Assembly: GCA_018651445.1 (NCBI GenBank)
Contig: JABIDZ010000111.1
Location: 1 to 24,694, forward strand
DNA: 24,694 nucleotides
Reading direction: 5' to 3'
Source of the DNA: Candidatus Iainarchaeum sp.
GTDB taxonomy: Archaea; Iainarchaeota; Iainarchaeia; Iainarchaeales; JAAZKV01
Shown: piece after piece, positions 1 through 7,999 of the stretch
Layout: each line of letters starts with the position of its first letter
Numbering within the stretch: position 1 is the first letter of the stretch
Translations under genes and position numbers: made by a program
Notes under the pieces: model-generated
What the model saw: only the letters and a program-made list of their open reading frames with translations
Database searches by the model: none
Told to the model about the DNA's origin: nothing

Positions 1-78
1 AACCTCGTCTAGGTTGTTTAAGAAATCTTCTAAATCAACTGATTCATCTTTTGCCATTACTTTATTGAAAAAACTCAT
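1..78 (-). CDS. N-terminus of a leftward gene, possibly SepF-like (partial)
   Basis: Only the first 26 codons are in the window; the gene runs off the left edge. The peptide begins MSFFNKVMAKDES and continues with an acidic stretch (DLEDFLNNLDEV). A GGGGTGG ribosome binding site lies 4 bases before the ATG, and a TATA-like box sits about 49 bases upstream, so this looks like a real start. A short amphipathic N-terminus followed by an acidic linker would fit archaeal SepF (DUF552), the membrane anchor of FtsZ, but 26 residues are too few to decide. It is divergent from orc1/cdc6. The start is well supported; the identity is a guess. Confidence 0.45.
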   Translation of the reverse strand, partial: MSFFNKVMAKDESVDLEDFLNNLDEV

Positions 79-121
79 TATACCACCCCATTAAGCGCTT
101 TAACAATATCTTCCTATAAAA

Positions 122-131
122 AATATATAAA
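122..131 (-). promoter_or_regulatory. TATA-like box for the leftward gene at 78
   Basis: Read on the minus strand this is TTTATATATT. Its centre lies about 49 bases before the ATG at 78, so transcription starting about 26 bases downstream would give a leader of roughly 20 bases containing the GGGGTGG site. Confidence 0.45.
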
Positions 132-226
132 CCCGTATGTTCACACCCCATTTAGCATTAAATTACGGAATTATTCAACCAAGTTCGTTTTCCAAACTAC
201 AAAACTATTAATTCTCGCGTGCTTTA

Positions 227-271
227 CTATTAGTGGAACTAAAGTAGCGGAACCCAGCACGCCACTAATAG
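227..271. repeat. Perfect 10-bp inverted repeat upstream of orc1/cdc6
   Basis: The arms are CTATTAGTGG (227-236) and CCACTAATAG (262-271), with a 25-base spacer. The right arm ends 8 bases before the GGTGA ribosome binding site of cdc6. It may fold in the mRNA leader and control translation, or be a DNA site for Orc1/Cdc6 as part of a replication origin. No canonical origin recognition box is evident. The repeat is seen directly; the role is inference. Confidence 0.6.
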
Positions 272-288
272 ACCGCAAAGGTGAGCAC

Positions 289-1521
289 ATGGAAAGCGTA
301 AATGAAGGAGTAGCAGAAAACATTTTTGAGAAACAATTCGCTAAACAAACTGTTTTTTCAAACAAAGACATTATTTCTCCACATCACGTTCCCGCAAAAC
401 TTCCTTTTAGAGAAAAACAAATCGAATCAATCACACACAATCTTAGCGGAGTGATTAATAATTCTAAACCAAATAACTTTTTCATTTATGGTAAAACTGG
501 GACAGGAAAAACATCTACTGTGAAACATGTTCTAGATCAATTAAACGAATTTATAACAAAAAGACAATTATCAGTTTATTCTTGTTATGTAAATTGTCGT
601 AGTCACCCATCTAAATACAAAGTTTTGTTAAAAGCTCTGCGAGCATTCAATCCAGAAAAAGATTTCCTAGGTTATAGTTCTAGTTTTGTTTACGAAAAAC
701 TATTGTCTTTTGCAGGAGACAACAACGCACACGCGATTATCGTTCTTGATGAAATAGACAAAGTAAAGGATGTCGACGAATTAATGTATTCTCTTTCAAG
801 AGGGAATGACGAATTAAATCAAGGTTCTATAACAATAATCGGAATATCAAATAACTTAACGTTTAAAGAAAAACTTGATCCTAGAACAAAAAGTTCTCTT
901 TGTGAACGCGAAATGGTTTTTGATCCTTATAATGCAACCGAGTTACGCGAAATCTTAATGGAGCGAACCGAACTTGCTTTCAAAGAAGGCGTTGTAAAAG
1001 ACACTGCAATTTCACTAGCTGCTGCGATAGCTGCACAAGAAAGTGGCGACGCACGAACCGCAGTAATGTTATTACAAAGAGCAGGAGAAATCGCAGACAT
1101 CGAAGAAAAATATATTGTAGATGATTCGCTAGTTGAACAAGCAAAGGTTAGTGTAGAAGAAGAAATAATTCTTTCAATGATTTCAACTCTGCCACAACAA
1201 CAACAACTTGTTTTGTATGCAATCGCACAACTATCCCTACAAAACCCTACTTTCACAAAGATTAATGGGGAAGAAGAAAAAGGAGTAATGTTTTCTGGAG
1301 AAATATTTGAAGCGTACTTGCGTTTAGCAAAAGAGTTTGATGCTAGAACAATTACTAGTCGCTGGTACCGACAATATATTAACGAACTAGAAATGTATGG
1401 TTTGATTTTGGTTACTAATTCTGGAAAAGGAATCAAAGGACAAACTCGTTTGATTAAACTTGGTTTTGATCCAATGAAAATCAAGAGTGCTCTTGAAAAA
1501 GAATTGTTTAAGAGTTTTTGA
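289..1521 (+). CDS. cdc6: Orc1/Cdc6 replication initiator
   Basis: 410-residue AAA+ ATPase that binds origins and loads MCM helicase in archaea. Visible motifs are Walker A GKTGTGKTS (about 68-76), Walker B LDEID (153-157), sensor 1 GISNN (185-189) and the sensor 2 region GDARTA (253-258), followed by a C-terminal winged-helix region (about 290-400). The length is usual for the archaeal family. The ATG at 289 is set by a GGTGA site 4 bases upstream (280-284). Archaeal cdc6 genes often lie beside an origin, so the intergenic region 79-288 with its inverted repeat is the obvious place to look. The gene is convergent with the M64 peptidase gene. Confidence 0.97.
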   Translation: MESVNEGVAENIFEKQFAKQTVFSNKDIISPHHVPAKLPFREKQIESITHNLSGVINNSKPNNFFIYGKTGTGKTSTVKHVLDQLNEFITKRQLSVYSCYVNCRSHPSKYKVLLKALRAFNPEKDFLGYSSSFVYEKLLSFAGDNNAHAIIVLDEIDKVKDVDELMYSLSRGNDELNQGSITIIGISNNLTFKEKLDPRTKSSLCEREMVFDPYNATELREILMERTELAFKEGVVKDTAISLAAAIAAQESGDARTAVMLLQRAGEIADIEEKYIVDDSLVEQAKVSVEEEIILSMISTLPQQQQLVLYAIAQLSLQNPTFTKINGEEEKGVMFSGEIFEAYLRLAKEFDARTITSRWYRQYINELEMYGLILVTNSGKGIKGQTRLIKLGFDPMKIKSALEKELFKSF

Positions 1522-1591
1522 TTACACTGAATCAGAGTTGTGAATACGCCTACCATTATTCAAACTCCTACTGAAAAGTCATCTAAACTTA

Positions 1592-1597
1592 TTTTTT
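1592..1597 (+). terminator. Oligo-T terminator candidate for cdc6
   Basis: A run of six T inside a T-rich stretch about 70 bases after the cdc6 stop codon, in the convergent gap. Archaeal RNA polymerase commonly stops at oligo-T tracts without a hairpin. Support is by position only. Confidence 0.35.
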
Positions 1598-1631
1598 ATT
1601 TGCCATTATAAAAGTCAACTATTAATTATGA

Positions 1632-3638
1632 CTAGCTAATCCCATATTTTGACATACAAATTCCATCTGCGGATCCAGTCTTCTCCACAATCAGTTCACA
1701 TAATAATTTTTCATTTATACTTCCAAATTTGTCACTATCAAGAGACTTCATTATTCCAAATTTCTCTGATCGAAAACGACTCCAATCTCCGCATCCAGGA
1801 TAACAGCCGGCATCATATTGACAATCAATTCCAAAATTCTGAGCATCCATAAATTCACCAGTTAAATTATAGCACCCGCCAGAAAATGTAGTATCACAAT
1901 TGTCGATACATGTTTGATCATTTTCATTGCATTCACTTAAACAAGATATATATCCATTATACAAATTATAGCATTCATGCGCTGTGTTAATCTCTCCCGA
2001 ACACCAAGTTGGACAACCCGCAATATCGCAATTTTGTGCATCACCATGTCCATATCCAAAAATACTAAGGATGTACTCTTCTGCAAAATTTCCGAATGCA
2101 TGTCCAAATTCGTGCATAAATATTTTTGCCTGATTTGGATGTGCATATAATCCTGGAAAACTAAGTGCTTCTGTGTCTTCGTCATAAAATGGCACAATTT
2201 TTGCAGCGCCAACTAGATAAGGACTTGCTACAGAAACCGCAACAATGTCACGACTATTACATAAAGCCGAAAACGCATTTACCCAACCCACACAATATTT
2301 TGAAGGCCTATCTAACGCCCAGCCGGTGCTGGAACTTGTCACACATCCAAGTTGTTTTGGATAATCAACATACCGAAGATTGAATTTGTTTTTATTTGAT
2401 TTAAACGGTTCCCACATAAAAAAATTATCTTTAATATTTTCTATCTCCGAATGGAAAGTAGTGAGATCTGTTTTAGAATAACCATCTGGAATAAATATAA
2501 TATCAATTTTTTCTTCGGGATCTCCACTGACATGAATATCTTTGCATTGTGGTGTGTACTCTAAATCATATGTTATAAGTAAACCACCACCACATTCAAT
2601 TCGCAAGTCGTCTTTAGAAATAAATGCTCGCCCTTGACCAATTGCTGTTGATCCATCAGAATAATCAATCTGCGTACTAACAATAAAATATTCTTTGGTA
2701 GGCAAAGTATTTTTCAAACAGGTATCATAAATATATTTATCAAATTTCCCAGATGTAATATCGATAGCACTTATTTCAGAAAAAACTATGCTTGAATTTT
2801 GTTGTGTTGAAAGAAAATTATTTATAGCATCAACTTTTTTTAAATTCGTCAATTTCTCAAAATATGAAAGATCACAATCCTCCCGCACTTTTATCGCAAA
2901 AGTTTTCCAGTAATCTTCTGGGCGGATTTTTTCCTGAATTGGTCTACTCGTTTCAATATTTAATGGCAAGGAAAAATTATCCGAGGATTCTAAATCTTCA
3001 AAATCTTGCCATTCCTGATTTATAGGATCCCATTCAGATATCTCTTCTATTTGACATAATCCAAAATAATCACCTAAATAATCGTCTAGAAACATGTCTG
3101 GAAAAATCATTCCTATATTCCAACCTTCTACAAGTTTTATTTTTGATAATATCGAATCGGAGTTTGCTTGAGCACTTGCAGAAGTAGTGTTTCTTGAATT
3201 CATTTCCAATTCAATACCCGTAATTTCACAATCAGCATCCGAATACACCCAAGCATTACTAGTAGAAATAAAAAATTCTTCAGTCATAGCTCCAACAAAT
3301 GCTTGCTCAATATATGCACGTGCAGATTCGGTAAAATTTTCAGTGCCTAATTTATTGTATTTATCCAACTCTCCACCAACATATTCTTTTTCGGGCGTCC
3401 AAACGTAGGCATATTTTAAATGCCCTTCACAATGTCTTGGCTTTCCATACCATATTGGCGGCAGCAAATTCCAGCCTTCATAAATTTTGAATGTGTAATT
3501 ATAAATATCGTTTGATGTTTCCCTTTCCGCGTTGTTAGTTGTACCAAGATATTCTACATCAATTGTCTGTGCACTAATAGAAACTATAACTACAACGAAA
3601 AGTACCCATAATAAAATAAGTCTTTCTATTTTTTTCAC
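1632..3638 (-). CDS. Secreted M64-type metallopeptidase
   Basis: About 668 residues. From a GTG at 3638 the protein starts MKKIERLILLWVLF..., a clear signal peptide; a GTGAT ribosome binding match lies 3 bases upstream. A TTG at 3662 would add eight residues and overlap the preceding gene. The N-terminal half has two GWN-type segments (EGWNLLPP and VEGWNIGM), a pattern seen in archaeal surface proteins. The C-terminal half resembles peptidase family M64 (IgA peptidase M64): FIPDGYSKTDL, then HEFGH (509-513) followed by FAEEY, the usual zinc-binding region. After this comes a cysteine-rich section suggesting disulfides outside the cell. No C-terminal membrane anchor or sorting signal is seen. 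Substrate unknown. Confidence 0.8.
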   Translation of the reverse strand: MKKIERLILLWVLFVVVIVSISAQTIDVEYLGTTNNAERETSNDIYNYTFKIYEGWNLLPPIWYGKPRHCEGHLKYAYVWTPEKEYVGGELDKYNKLGTENFTESARAYIEQAFVGAMTEEFFISTSNAWVYSDADCEITGIELEMNSRNTTSASAQANSDSILSKIKLVEGWNIGMIFPDMFLDDYLGDYFGLCQIEEISEWDPINQEWQDFEDLESSDNFSLPLNIETSRPIQEKIRPEDYWKTFAIKVREDCDLSYFEKLTNLKKVDAINNFLSTQQNSSIVFSEISAIDITSGKFDKYIYDTCLKNTLPTKEYFIVSTQIDYSDGSTAIGQGRAFISKDDLRIECGGGLLITYDLEYTPQCKDIHVSGDPEEKIDIIFIPDGYSKTDLTTFHSEIENIKDNFFMWEPFKSNKNKFNLRYVDYPKQLGCVTSSSTGWALDRPSKYCVGWVNAFSALCNSRDIVAVSVASPYLVGAAKIVPFYDEDTEALSFPGLYAHPNQAKIFMHEFGHAFGNFAEEYILSIFGYGHGDAQNCDIAGCPTWCSGEINTAHECYNLYNGYISCLSECNENDQTCIDNCDTTFSGGCYNLTGEFMDAQNFGIDCQYDAGCYPGCGDWSRFRSEKFGIMKSLDSDKFGSINEKLLCELIVEKTGSADGICMSKYGIS

Positions 3639-3658
3639 AATATCACTTCGTAATTCCT

Positions 3659-3856
3659 TCAACCTGGGAACGCAGGAGGCACAGGAATTCCGCCAACCAC
3701 ATTGTTATTATTGGATATACTGTCCTGATCACCTAATCGTGGCAAATCTATCCCCGTATTTACTTGCCCGTCAAAATCATCTACTATCACATTGTTACAA
3801 CCAATTAGCGTAAATAGTAAGGCACATGCAATTAACAATACAATTATTCTTTTCAT
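3659..3856 (-). CDS. Small predicted lipoprotein (65 aa)
   Basis: A basic start (MKR), a hydrophobic segment and a lipobox LIGC with Cys20 mark a lipoprotein signal peptide. The remaining 45 residues are polar, with an NNNN run and a proline-rich end (PVPPAFPG), and look unstructured. It has no ribosome binding site, but a TATA-like box (TTTAATAAG on the minus strand) lies about 26 bases before the ATG, fitting a leaderless mRNA. The stop is 21 bases before the GTG start of the M64 peptidase, so the two are probably cotranscribed. Function unknown; it may be a surface partner or anchor for the protease. Confidence 0.65.
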   Translation of the reverse strand: MKRIIVLLIACALLFTLIGCNNVIVDDFDGQVNTGIDLPRLGDQDSISNNNNVVGGIPVPPAFPG

Positions 3857-3876
3857 TAAAAGAATAATGCTTTTTT

Positions 3877-3885
3877 CTTATTAAA
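3877..3885 (-). promoter_or_regulatory. TATA-like box for the 65-aa lipoprotein
   Basis: Minus-strand TTTAATAAG centred about 25 bases upstream of the ATG at 3856. The expected start of transcription falls on or near the start codon. Confidence 0.4.
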
Positions 3886-3926
3886 TGTTTTTGTTAAATA
3901 GTTAGATACTATACTCAAACCATTAT

Positions 3927-4541
3927 TTAATTATTGAGAAATAATTGAGCAAGCTCAAATGACATTTGTAATTCTTCGTTTTCAGTTGCGCCTTTTTTTG
4001 TAGCAAATGTAGTCACTACAAACGCACCCTGCTTTGTCACAAGTCTTTTGCTAGTTTTACCAAACGCTTCTTGCGTGTACCAATAATCATTGCCAAATAT
4101 ATTTTCTTTACATGGTACTGTCGCAGAACCATTACATTTGATTGAGTAAATAGCATCAAAATATTCATTAGGGTCTGAAACATAGTCCTCATCGTTTTGT
4201 GCATTTGAATAATCTCGAATGTACATATAATATCCTGCAGATTCATCACTATGACTAAAACCTAAACAATCCAAAAAAACCACATTGTTTGGTTGACCAT
4301 CAACGGTGTCGGATGTGTTGAACAAATCATTCAATCCTAAAATATTCTCAACATCAGAAAGTTTTATCGTTTGACAAATAATGCCTTCTCCAGTATTTTG
4401 AGAAGTGTTTGAATTGATTCTTTGACCGTCATTCGATTGAGATTGATTAACTTTTAGATTTGTTGAATCCGAGTTTGTATTACATCCAAAAATTAGTCCA
4501 AATATAACCAAACATATCAGAGCAAAAACTATCTTTCTCAT
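3927..4541 (-). CDS. Predicted lipoprotein, function unknown
   Basis: 204 residues from the ATG at 4541, chosen because it places MRKIVFALICLVIFGLIFGC as a signal peptide with lipobox and Cys20. A serine/asparagine-rich linker follows (about 21-50), then a compact domain with a few cysteines (ICQTIKL, LDCLGF, IKCNGS, VPCKEN). No family is recognised. A TATA-like box about 25 bases upstream suggests a leaderless mRNA, so it is probably not just the tail of the polymerase D operon. A 70-base gap separates it from the downstream 65-aa lipoprotein. The lipoprotein call is firm; the function is not known. Confidence 0.7.
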   Translation of the reverse strand: MRKIVFALICLVIFGLIFGCNTNSDSTNLKVNQSQSNDGQRINSNTSQNTGEGIICQTIKLSDVENILGLNDLFNTSDTVDGQPNNVVFLDCLGFSHSDESAGYYMYIRDYSNAQNDEDYVSDPNEYFDAIYSIKCNGSATVPCKENIFGNDYWYTQEAFGKTSKRLVTKQGAFVVTTFATKKGATENEELQMSFELAQLFLNN

Positions 4542-4560
4542 GAGCAAAATACTACCTTTG

Positions 4561-4570
4561 TTATATTTAA
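4561..4570 (-). promoter_or_regulatory. TATA-like box for the lipoprotein gene at 4541
   Basis: Minus-strand TTAAATATAA, centred about 25 bases before the ATG at 4541, in the gap after the DP2 stop codon. Confidence 0.45.
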
Positions 4571-4591
4571 GAGTTTTTGATTTAATCAAAG

Positions 4592-7500
4592 TTAAACAAA
4601 ATCAAATAATCCTTTTTGTTGTATCGTATCGTTCTTGAAAACCGAATCGATTTCTTTTTCTATCATAACAAGTCGTTGTATTAGATAATCGCTTAAGTGT
4701 TCTTGGCGAGCCATGTTTTGAGCGATCTTCAAGTACTTTCTAACCGAGCCTTGGTGGATTGTTAATATCACTGAGTCGCGTCCACACTTATAGCATTTAC
4801 CACTAAGAGGTATTCGTCTATACTTTTCGTTACAATTAGTGCATCTAAATGTTTGACGAGAAAATGCACGAGCATTACCAATAATATCTGGTAAAAAATG
4901 TGAACCCATTACGCGTTCTAAACCATCTTTTGCGTCAACCGCCCAAATCTTTTTTTGTAACGCATTTTGTTTTTGTATTTTGTCTTCCATTGATTTTAAT
5001 TGAATGTATTGAGACGTTTTTGGCCCCTCATCAAAAATCTCAGTGTGGTGAGTAAATCCTACTCCTGTGTATTGTGTATCAGTATCTAAATGGTTTTTTA
5101 CAATATCAACTATATCAAGAAAAGGATCGGTTATTTTCATTGCAGTTTCATAAAATGCGAGGGGGTACGCGAAATCACGGTCCATTTCATACGCTTCATC
5201 ATCTACTTCGGTCGGATTAACAAGTGTTGTGAAAACAATTGCTGCATCCATTTTTCCCCCGTTTCTATTCGCCAAGTATTTTTTGGAAAAATTCAATAAT
5301 CCATCCATTAGCATTAACACGGAGTCTTGGTCACCATCAACGTTTCTTCTTTTTGCACAAACCCAGAAAGGATGCCCAAAACCAAGACGTGCTTTTGTAT
5401 AACCTATTACTCGCGAAGTAACTGCTGCTGACGTGTGCGGAGCTAAACCAAGTAAAAGTGTTCCAAGCAAATCGTTAATTGTACTCGCGTTGTAAAACCT
5501 TTTGTCGTGATAAAAGAATTCTAGTTCGTCATCAATGAATTTGCTCATTGCGAGCATCCATTCACCACAACCCTCGTTTACTATAATGTCTTGTGGGAAG
5601 ATCTCTATTAATTGGTCAACGCTAGTTATTTCTTTTCCTAAATAATCTGTTTCATAACCAAAGTCTTTTACTTGCTTAACCGAAAGATTGATTTCTTTTG
5701 GTTTGAAATGAGTTATCGTTGCATTAAGTAATTCGAATCTACTGGTTCCATCTCGAAAAATATTTACTCCGTGTCGCGCACGCAAAATTCCTTTTTCAAG
5801 CGGTTCAACTTCTTTAGCATCACTAATCATTCCTTTTACGCCTTTTACAATGTCGGGCATTGGTAAACGTAAATTTGATTTTGCATGTTCCATTAATTCG
5901 CGTAAATTTACTTCGTGTTCGCCTGAGAAGGACAATGGTTTACCACATTTTGGGCAAGCTTCTCCTGCAAAAGATGCTTTACACGTTCTACAAAACTTTA
6001 ATAGTACATTTCGTTCATTTGTATCAGGATCATTTGATAAAAAAGTTTTTTTCTTTGTTCTAGGATCAAAGTAATGCGCAATATCTACTTTTACGGTTCC
6101 CTTTTCATTACCATGCACGTCAATTGCTTTGTTAATACTCCGTGTGTTTCCTCCGGCTAGCGCAATTGGAAATAATACGTGTGGATTGCCTTTCATTTGT
6201 CTTCGTTTTGCTTGTTCTGGTCGCCCCATTCTTGCACCGATAAATGTTCCTGCTTTGTCTTTTATCCTCATTCCAGAAATTTCTGAGAGGTATTCTAAAA
6301 CATCTTCTTGTTTACTTGTCTTTTTGTCTTTTAGCGAAAACGTTTCAATTAATGATAATACGAATTCATCGACAATTATTTTGTCTTGTTCTAGGTGATG
6401 TGGCAAACCAATTTTTTCAAGTAAGAATTTTGATTCGTCATTTTTATCTAAAGTTATTTTATCCTTAGTTATGACACCTGTTAAAAGAAAGTTATGTAGT
6501 AGTTTCATTTCTTTTGTATTAAGTGCTTTGTAAAAATGAATGTATTTTGGATGCAATGGCACACCAAGTTCTTTTGAAAGAGTTATTGCTTCTTCTTCAG
6601 ACGTAACCCTTGGCTCAACAAGAATCTTTTGTAAATCAAATTTTATTTTATCTGCTACTGCCTTCTTTGCGTCCATTGCTTTTGCTAGTTCTAGAACCCA
6701 CCATTCTTCAACGTAACCTGGAGGGACTAACGGATGCGCACTCTTTCTAAAATCACCGTACGCAACTAATAGATCTCCAATATACAAAATCTTTTTTATT
6801 TGTATTCTTAGCTCTTTAGCATGTGCAAGTGAATTAACTCGAGTCACAGACCCATCTTTTAGCATTACTATTGGTCCATCAACTGTTGTACACGGAAAGA
6901 ACTGTGTTGCTTTTCCTGGCCGCTCAATTTTACCATGTGTTCCAACTGCAATGAATTCATCAAACACAATCATTGAAGCAGGATTGATTGCTTTTGCCAT
7001 AAGACCAGTGTTTCGTCCTCTACCATAACGCAAACGAAATCCACCCCACGCACTAGGATATGCTAAAATAGGTCGCCCTGCGGCTAGACCATCTAAAATT
7101 TTTTTATTTGGTTTGATTTCGATTTTTGATTGTTTTTTTTCAACTTTAACAATTTGTTCTAAAAAAGTCCAATCAAGGTTTGCTAGTTTCTTTGCTTTGT
7201 CCATTATCCACATTGCTTTTAGAGCAACTCCGTCCGCAATAACAAGTCCTACTCCTCCGCGAATCCGGTTACTTGGAATTCTTGGTAAATCTCTGTGAAC
7301 CGAAACTTCTTCTTCTTCGGTTGGCGTACCATTAATACACACCGGGCAGTTTTCAACAATTATTCTTATTTCATTATCTGGGATAGTGTATTGTCTTGAA
7401 GAGATCTCGGTTTGGTATATGCCTACTTCTTCAACGTATCTTTCAACTTCGTCTTGAGTTGGTTTGTATTTATCAATCCCCATTAGTTGTCTACCATAAT

Positions 7501-7999
7501 CTCCAAGAATTAAAGGAAGTACTGCTGATGACCCACCTGCGGCTCTAATCGGCCCAGCATAATGAATGTCAATGTATTTACTTCCATCAGGATTTTTGTT
7601 GATCTCAATTTTTGGTAGACCATCAAGCGGCGCAACTACTACTCCTTCGGTCTCAATTAACAAACACGCTTTAATAGCCGTTTCAATTCTTTTTTGATCG
7701 TCAGGAATCGTACACCATTTTTGTTCTATAATTTCTTTGAATAAATGAAAATACGCTTTTTGTCTATCAGGAATATCTATTATTACTTCACGATATCTTC
7801 GTGCTAACCCCTTCAAACCAATAAGTGTTTCTGCTCGATCAGCCATGTCAAGAGCAGGAGTCATTTCAACGTTGGTTGAAACATCCATTCCTTTTGCTTT
7901 AACTTTTTTTGCGAATTCAAATTGTTTTTCAACTTCTTTTTGAATAGTCTCAAAGTATCTTCGAACAACTGGAGAAGACGGAACTTTTATTTTAGTCAT
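4592..7999 (-). CDS. polC: DNA polymerase D large catalytic subunit DP2
   Basis: 1135 residues with no intein. This is the polymerizing subunit of the archaea-specific replicative DNA polymerase D. The active-site segment NVDGDQD carries Asp888 and Asp890 of the conserved N-x-D-G-D motif. Zinc-binding cysteine pairs lie near residues 670-690 (FCRTCK...CPKCG) and 1050-1075 (CTNC...CYKCG). The C-terminus QKGLFDFV fits a PCNA-interacting (PIP) box. It is slightly shorter than the Pyrococcus protein. Its ATG overlaps the DP1 stop by 4 bases (ATGA), implying translational coupling and balanced production of the two subunits. Identity is very sure. Confidence 0.98.
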   Translation of the reverse strand: MTKIKVPSSPVVRRYFETIQKEVEKQFEFAKKVKAKGMDVSTNVEMTPALDMADRAETLIGLKGLARRYREVIIDIPDRQKAYFHLFKEIIEQKWCTIPDDQKRIETAIKACLLIETEGVVVAPLDGLPKIEINKNPDGSKYIDIHYAGPIRAAGGSSAVLPLILGDYGRQLMGIDKYKPTQDEVERYVEEVGIYQTEISSRQYTIPDNEIRIIVENCPVCINGTPTEEEEVSVHRDLPRIPSNRIRGGVGLVIADGVALKAMWIMDKAKKLANLDWTFLEQIVKVEKKQSKIEIKPNKKILDGLAAGRPILAYPSAWGGFRLRYGRGRNTGLMAKAINPASMIVFDEFIAVGTHGKIERPGKATQFFPCTTVDGPIVMLKDGSVTRVNSLAHAKELRIQIKKILYIGDLLVAYGDFRKSAHPLVPPGYVEEWWVLELAKAMDAKKAVADKIKFDLQKILVEPRVTSEEEAITLSKELGVPLHPKYIHFYKALNTKEMKLLHNFLLTGVITKDKITLDKNDESKFLLEKIGLPHHLEQDKIIVDEFVLSLIETFSLKDKKTSKQEDVLEYLSEISGMRIKDKAGTFIGARMGRPEQAKRRQMKGNPHVLFPIALAGGNTRSINKAIDVHGNEKGTVKVDIAHYFDPRTKKKTFLSNDPDTNERNVLLKFCRTCKASFAGEACPKCGKPLSFSGEHEVNLRELMEHAKSNLRLPMPDIVKGVKGMISDAKEVEPLEKGILRARHGVNIFRDGTSRFELLNATITHFKPKEINLSVKQVKDFGYETDYLGKEITSVDQLIEIFPQDIIVNEGCGEWMLAMSKFIDDELEFFYHDKRFYNASTINDLLGTLLLGLAPHTSAAVTSRVIGYTKARLGFGHPFWVCAKRRNVDGDQDSVLMLMDGLLNFSKKYLANRNGGKMDAAIVFTTLVNPTEVDDEAYEMDRDFAYPLAFYETAMKITDPFLDIVDIVKNHLDTDTQYTGVGFTHHTEIFDEGPKTSQYIQLKSMEDKIQKQNALQKKIWAVDAKDGLERVMGSHFLPDIIGNARAFSRQTFRCTNCNEKYRRIPLSGKCYKCGRDSVILTIHQGSVRKYLKIAQNMARQEHLSDYLIQRLVMIEKEIDSVFKNDTIQQKGLFDFV

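Noticed and set aside
927..1556. Long open frame antisense to cdc6 (209 codons)
   Set aside because: It lies opposite the well-supported Orc1/Cdc6 gene and has a low-complexity serine/isoleucine-rich product with no motif or convincing start.
1632..3638. M64 peptidase as an archaeosortase substrate
   Set aside because: Its C-terminus ends shortly after the cysteine-rich domain, with no hydrophobic helix or basic tail.
3659..3662. Idea that the 65-aa lipoprotein and the M64 peptidase are one gene split by a frameshift
   Set aside because: The peptidase has its own signal peptide and a GTGAT site before the GTG at 3638, and the lipoprotein has its own lipobox and a complete short frame.
4592..7999. 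Intein in DP2
   Set aside because: The reading frame is continuous at a length close to mature DP2, and no splicing motifs interrupt the conserved blocks.
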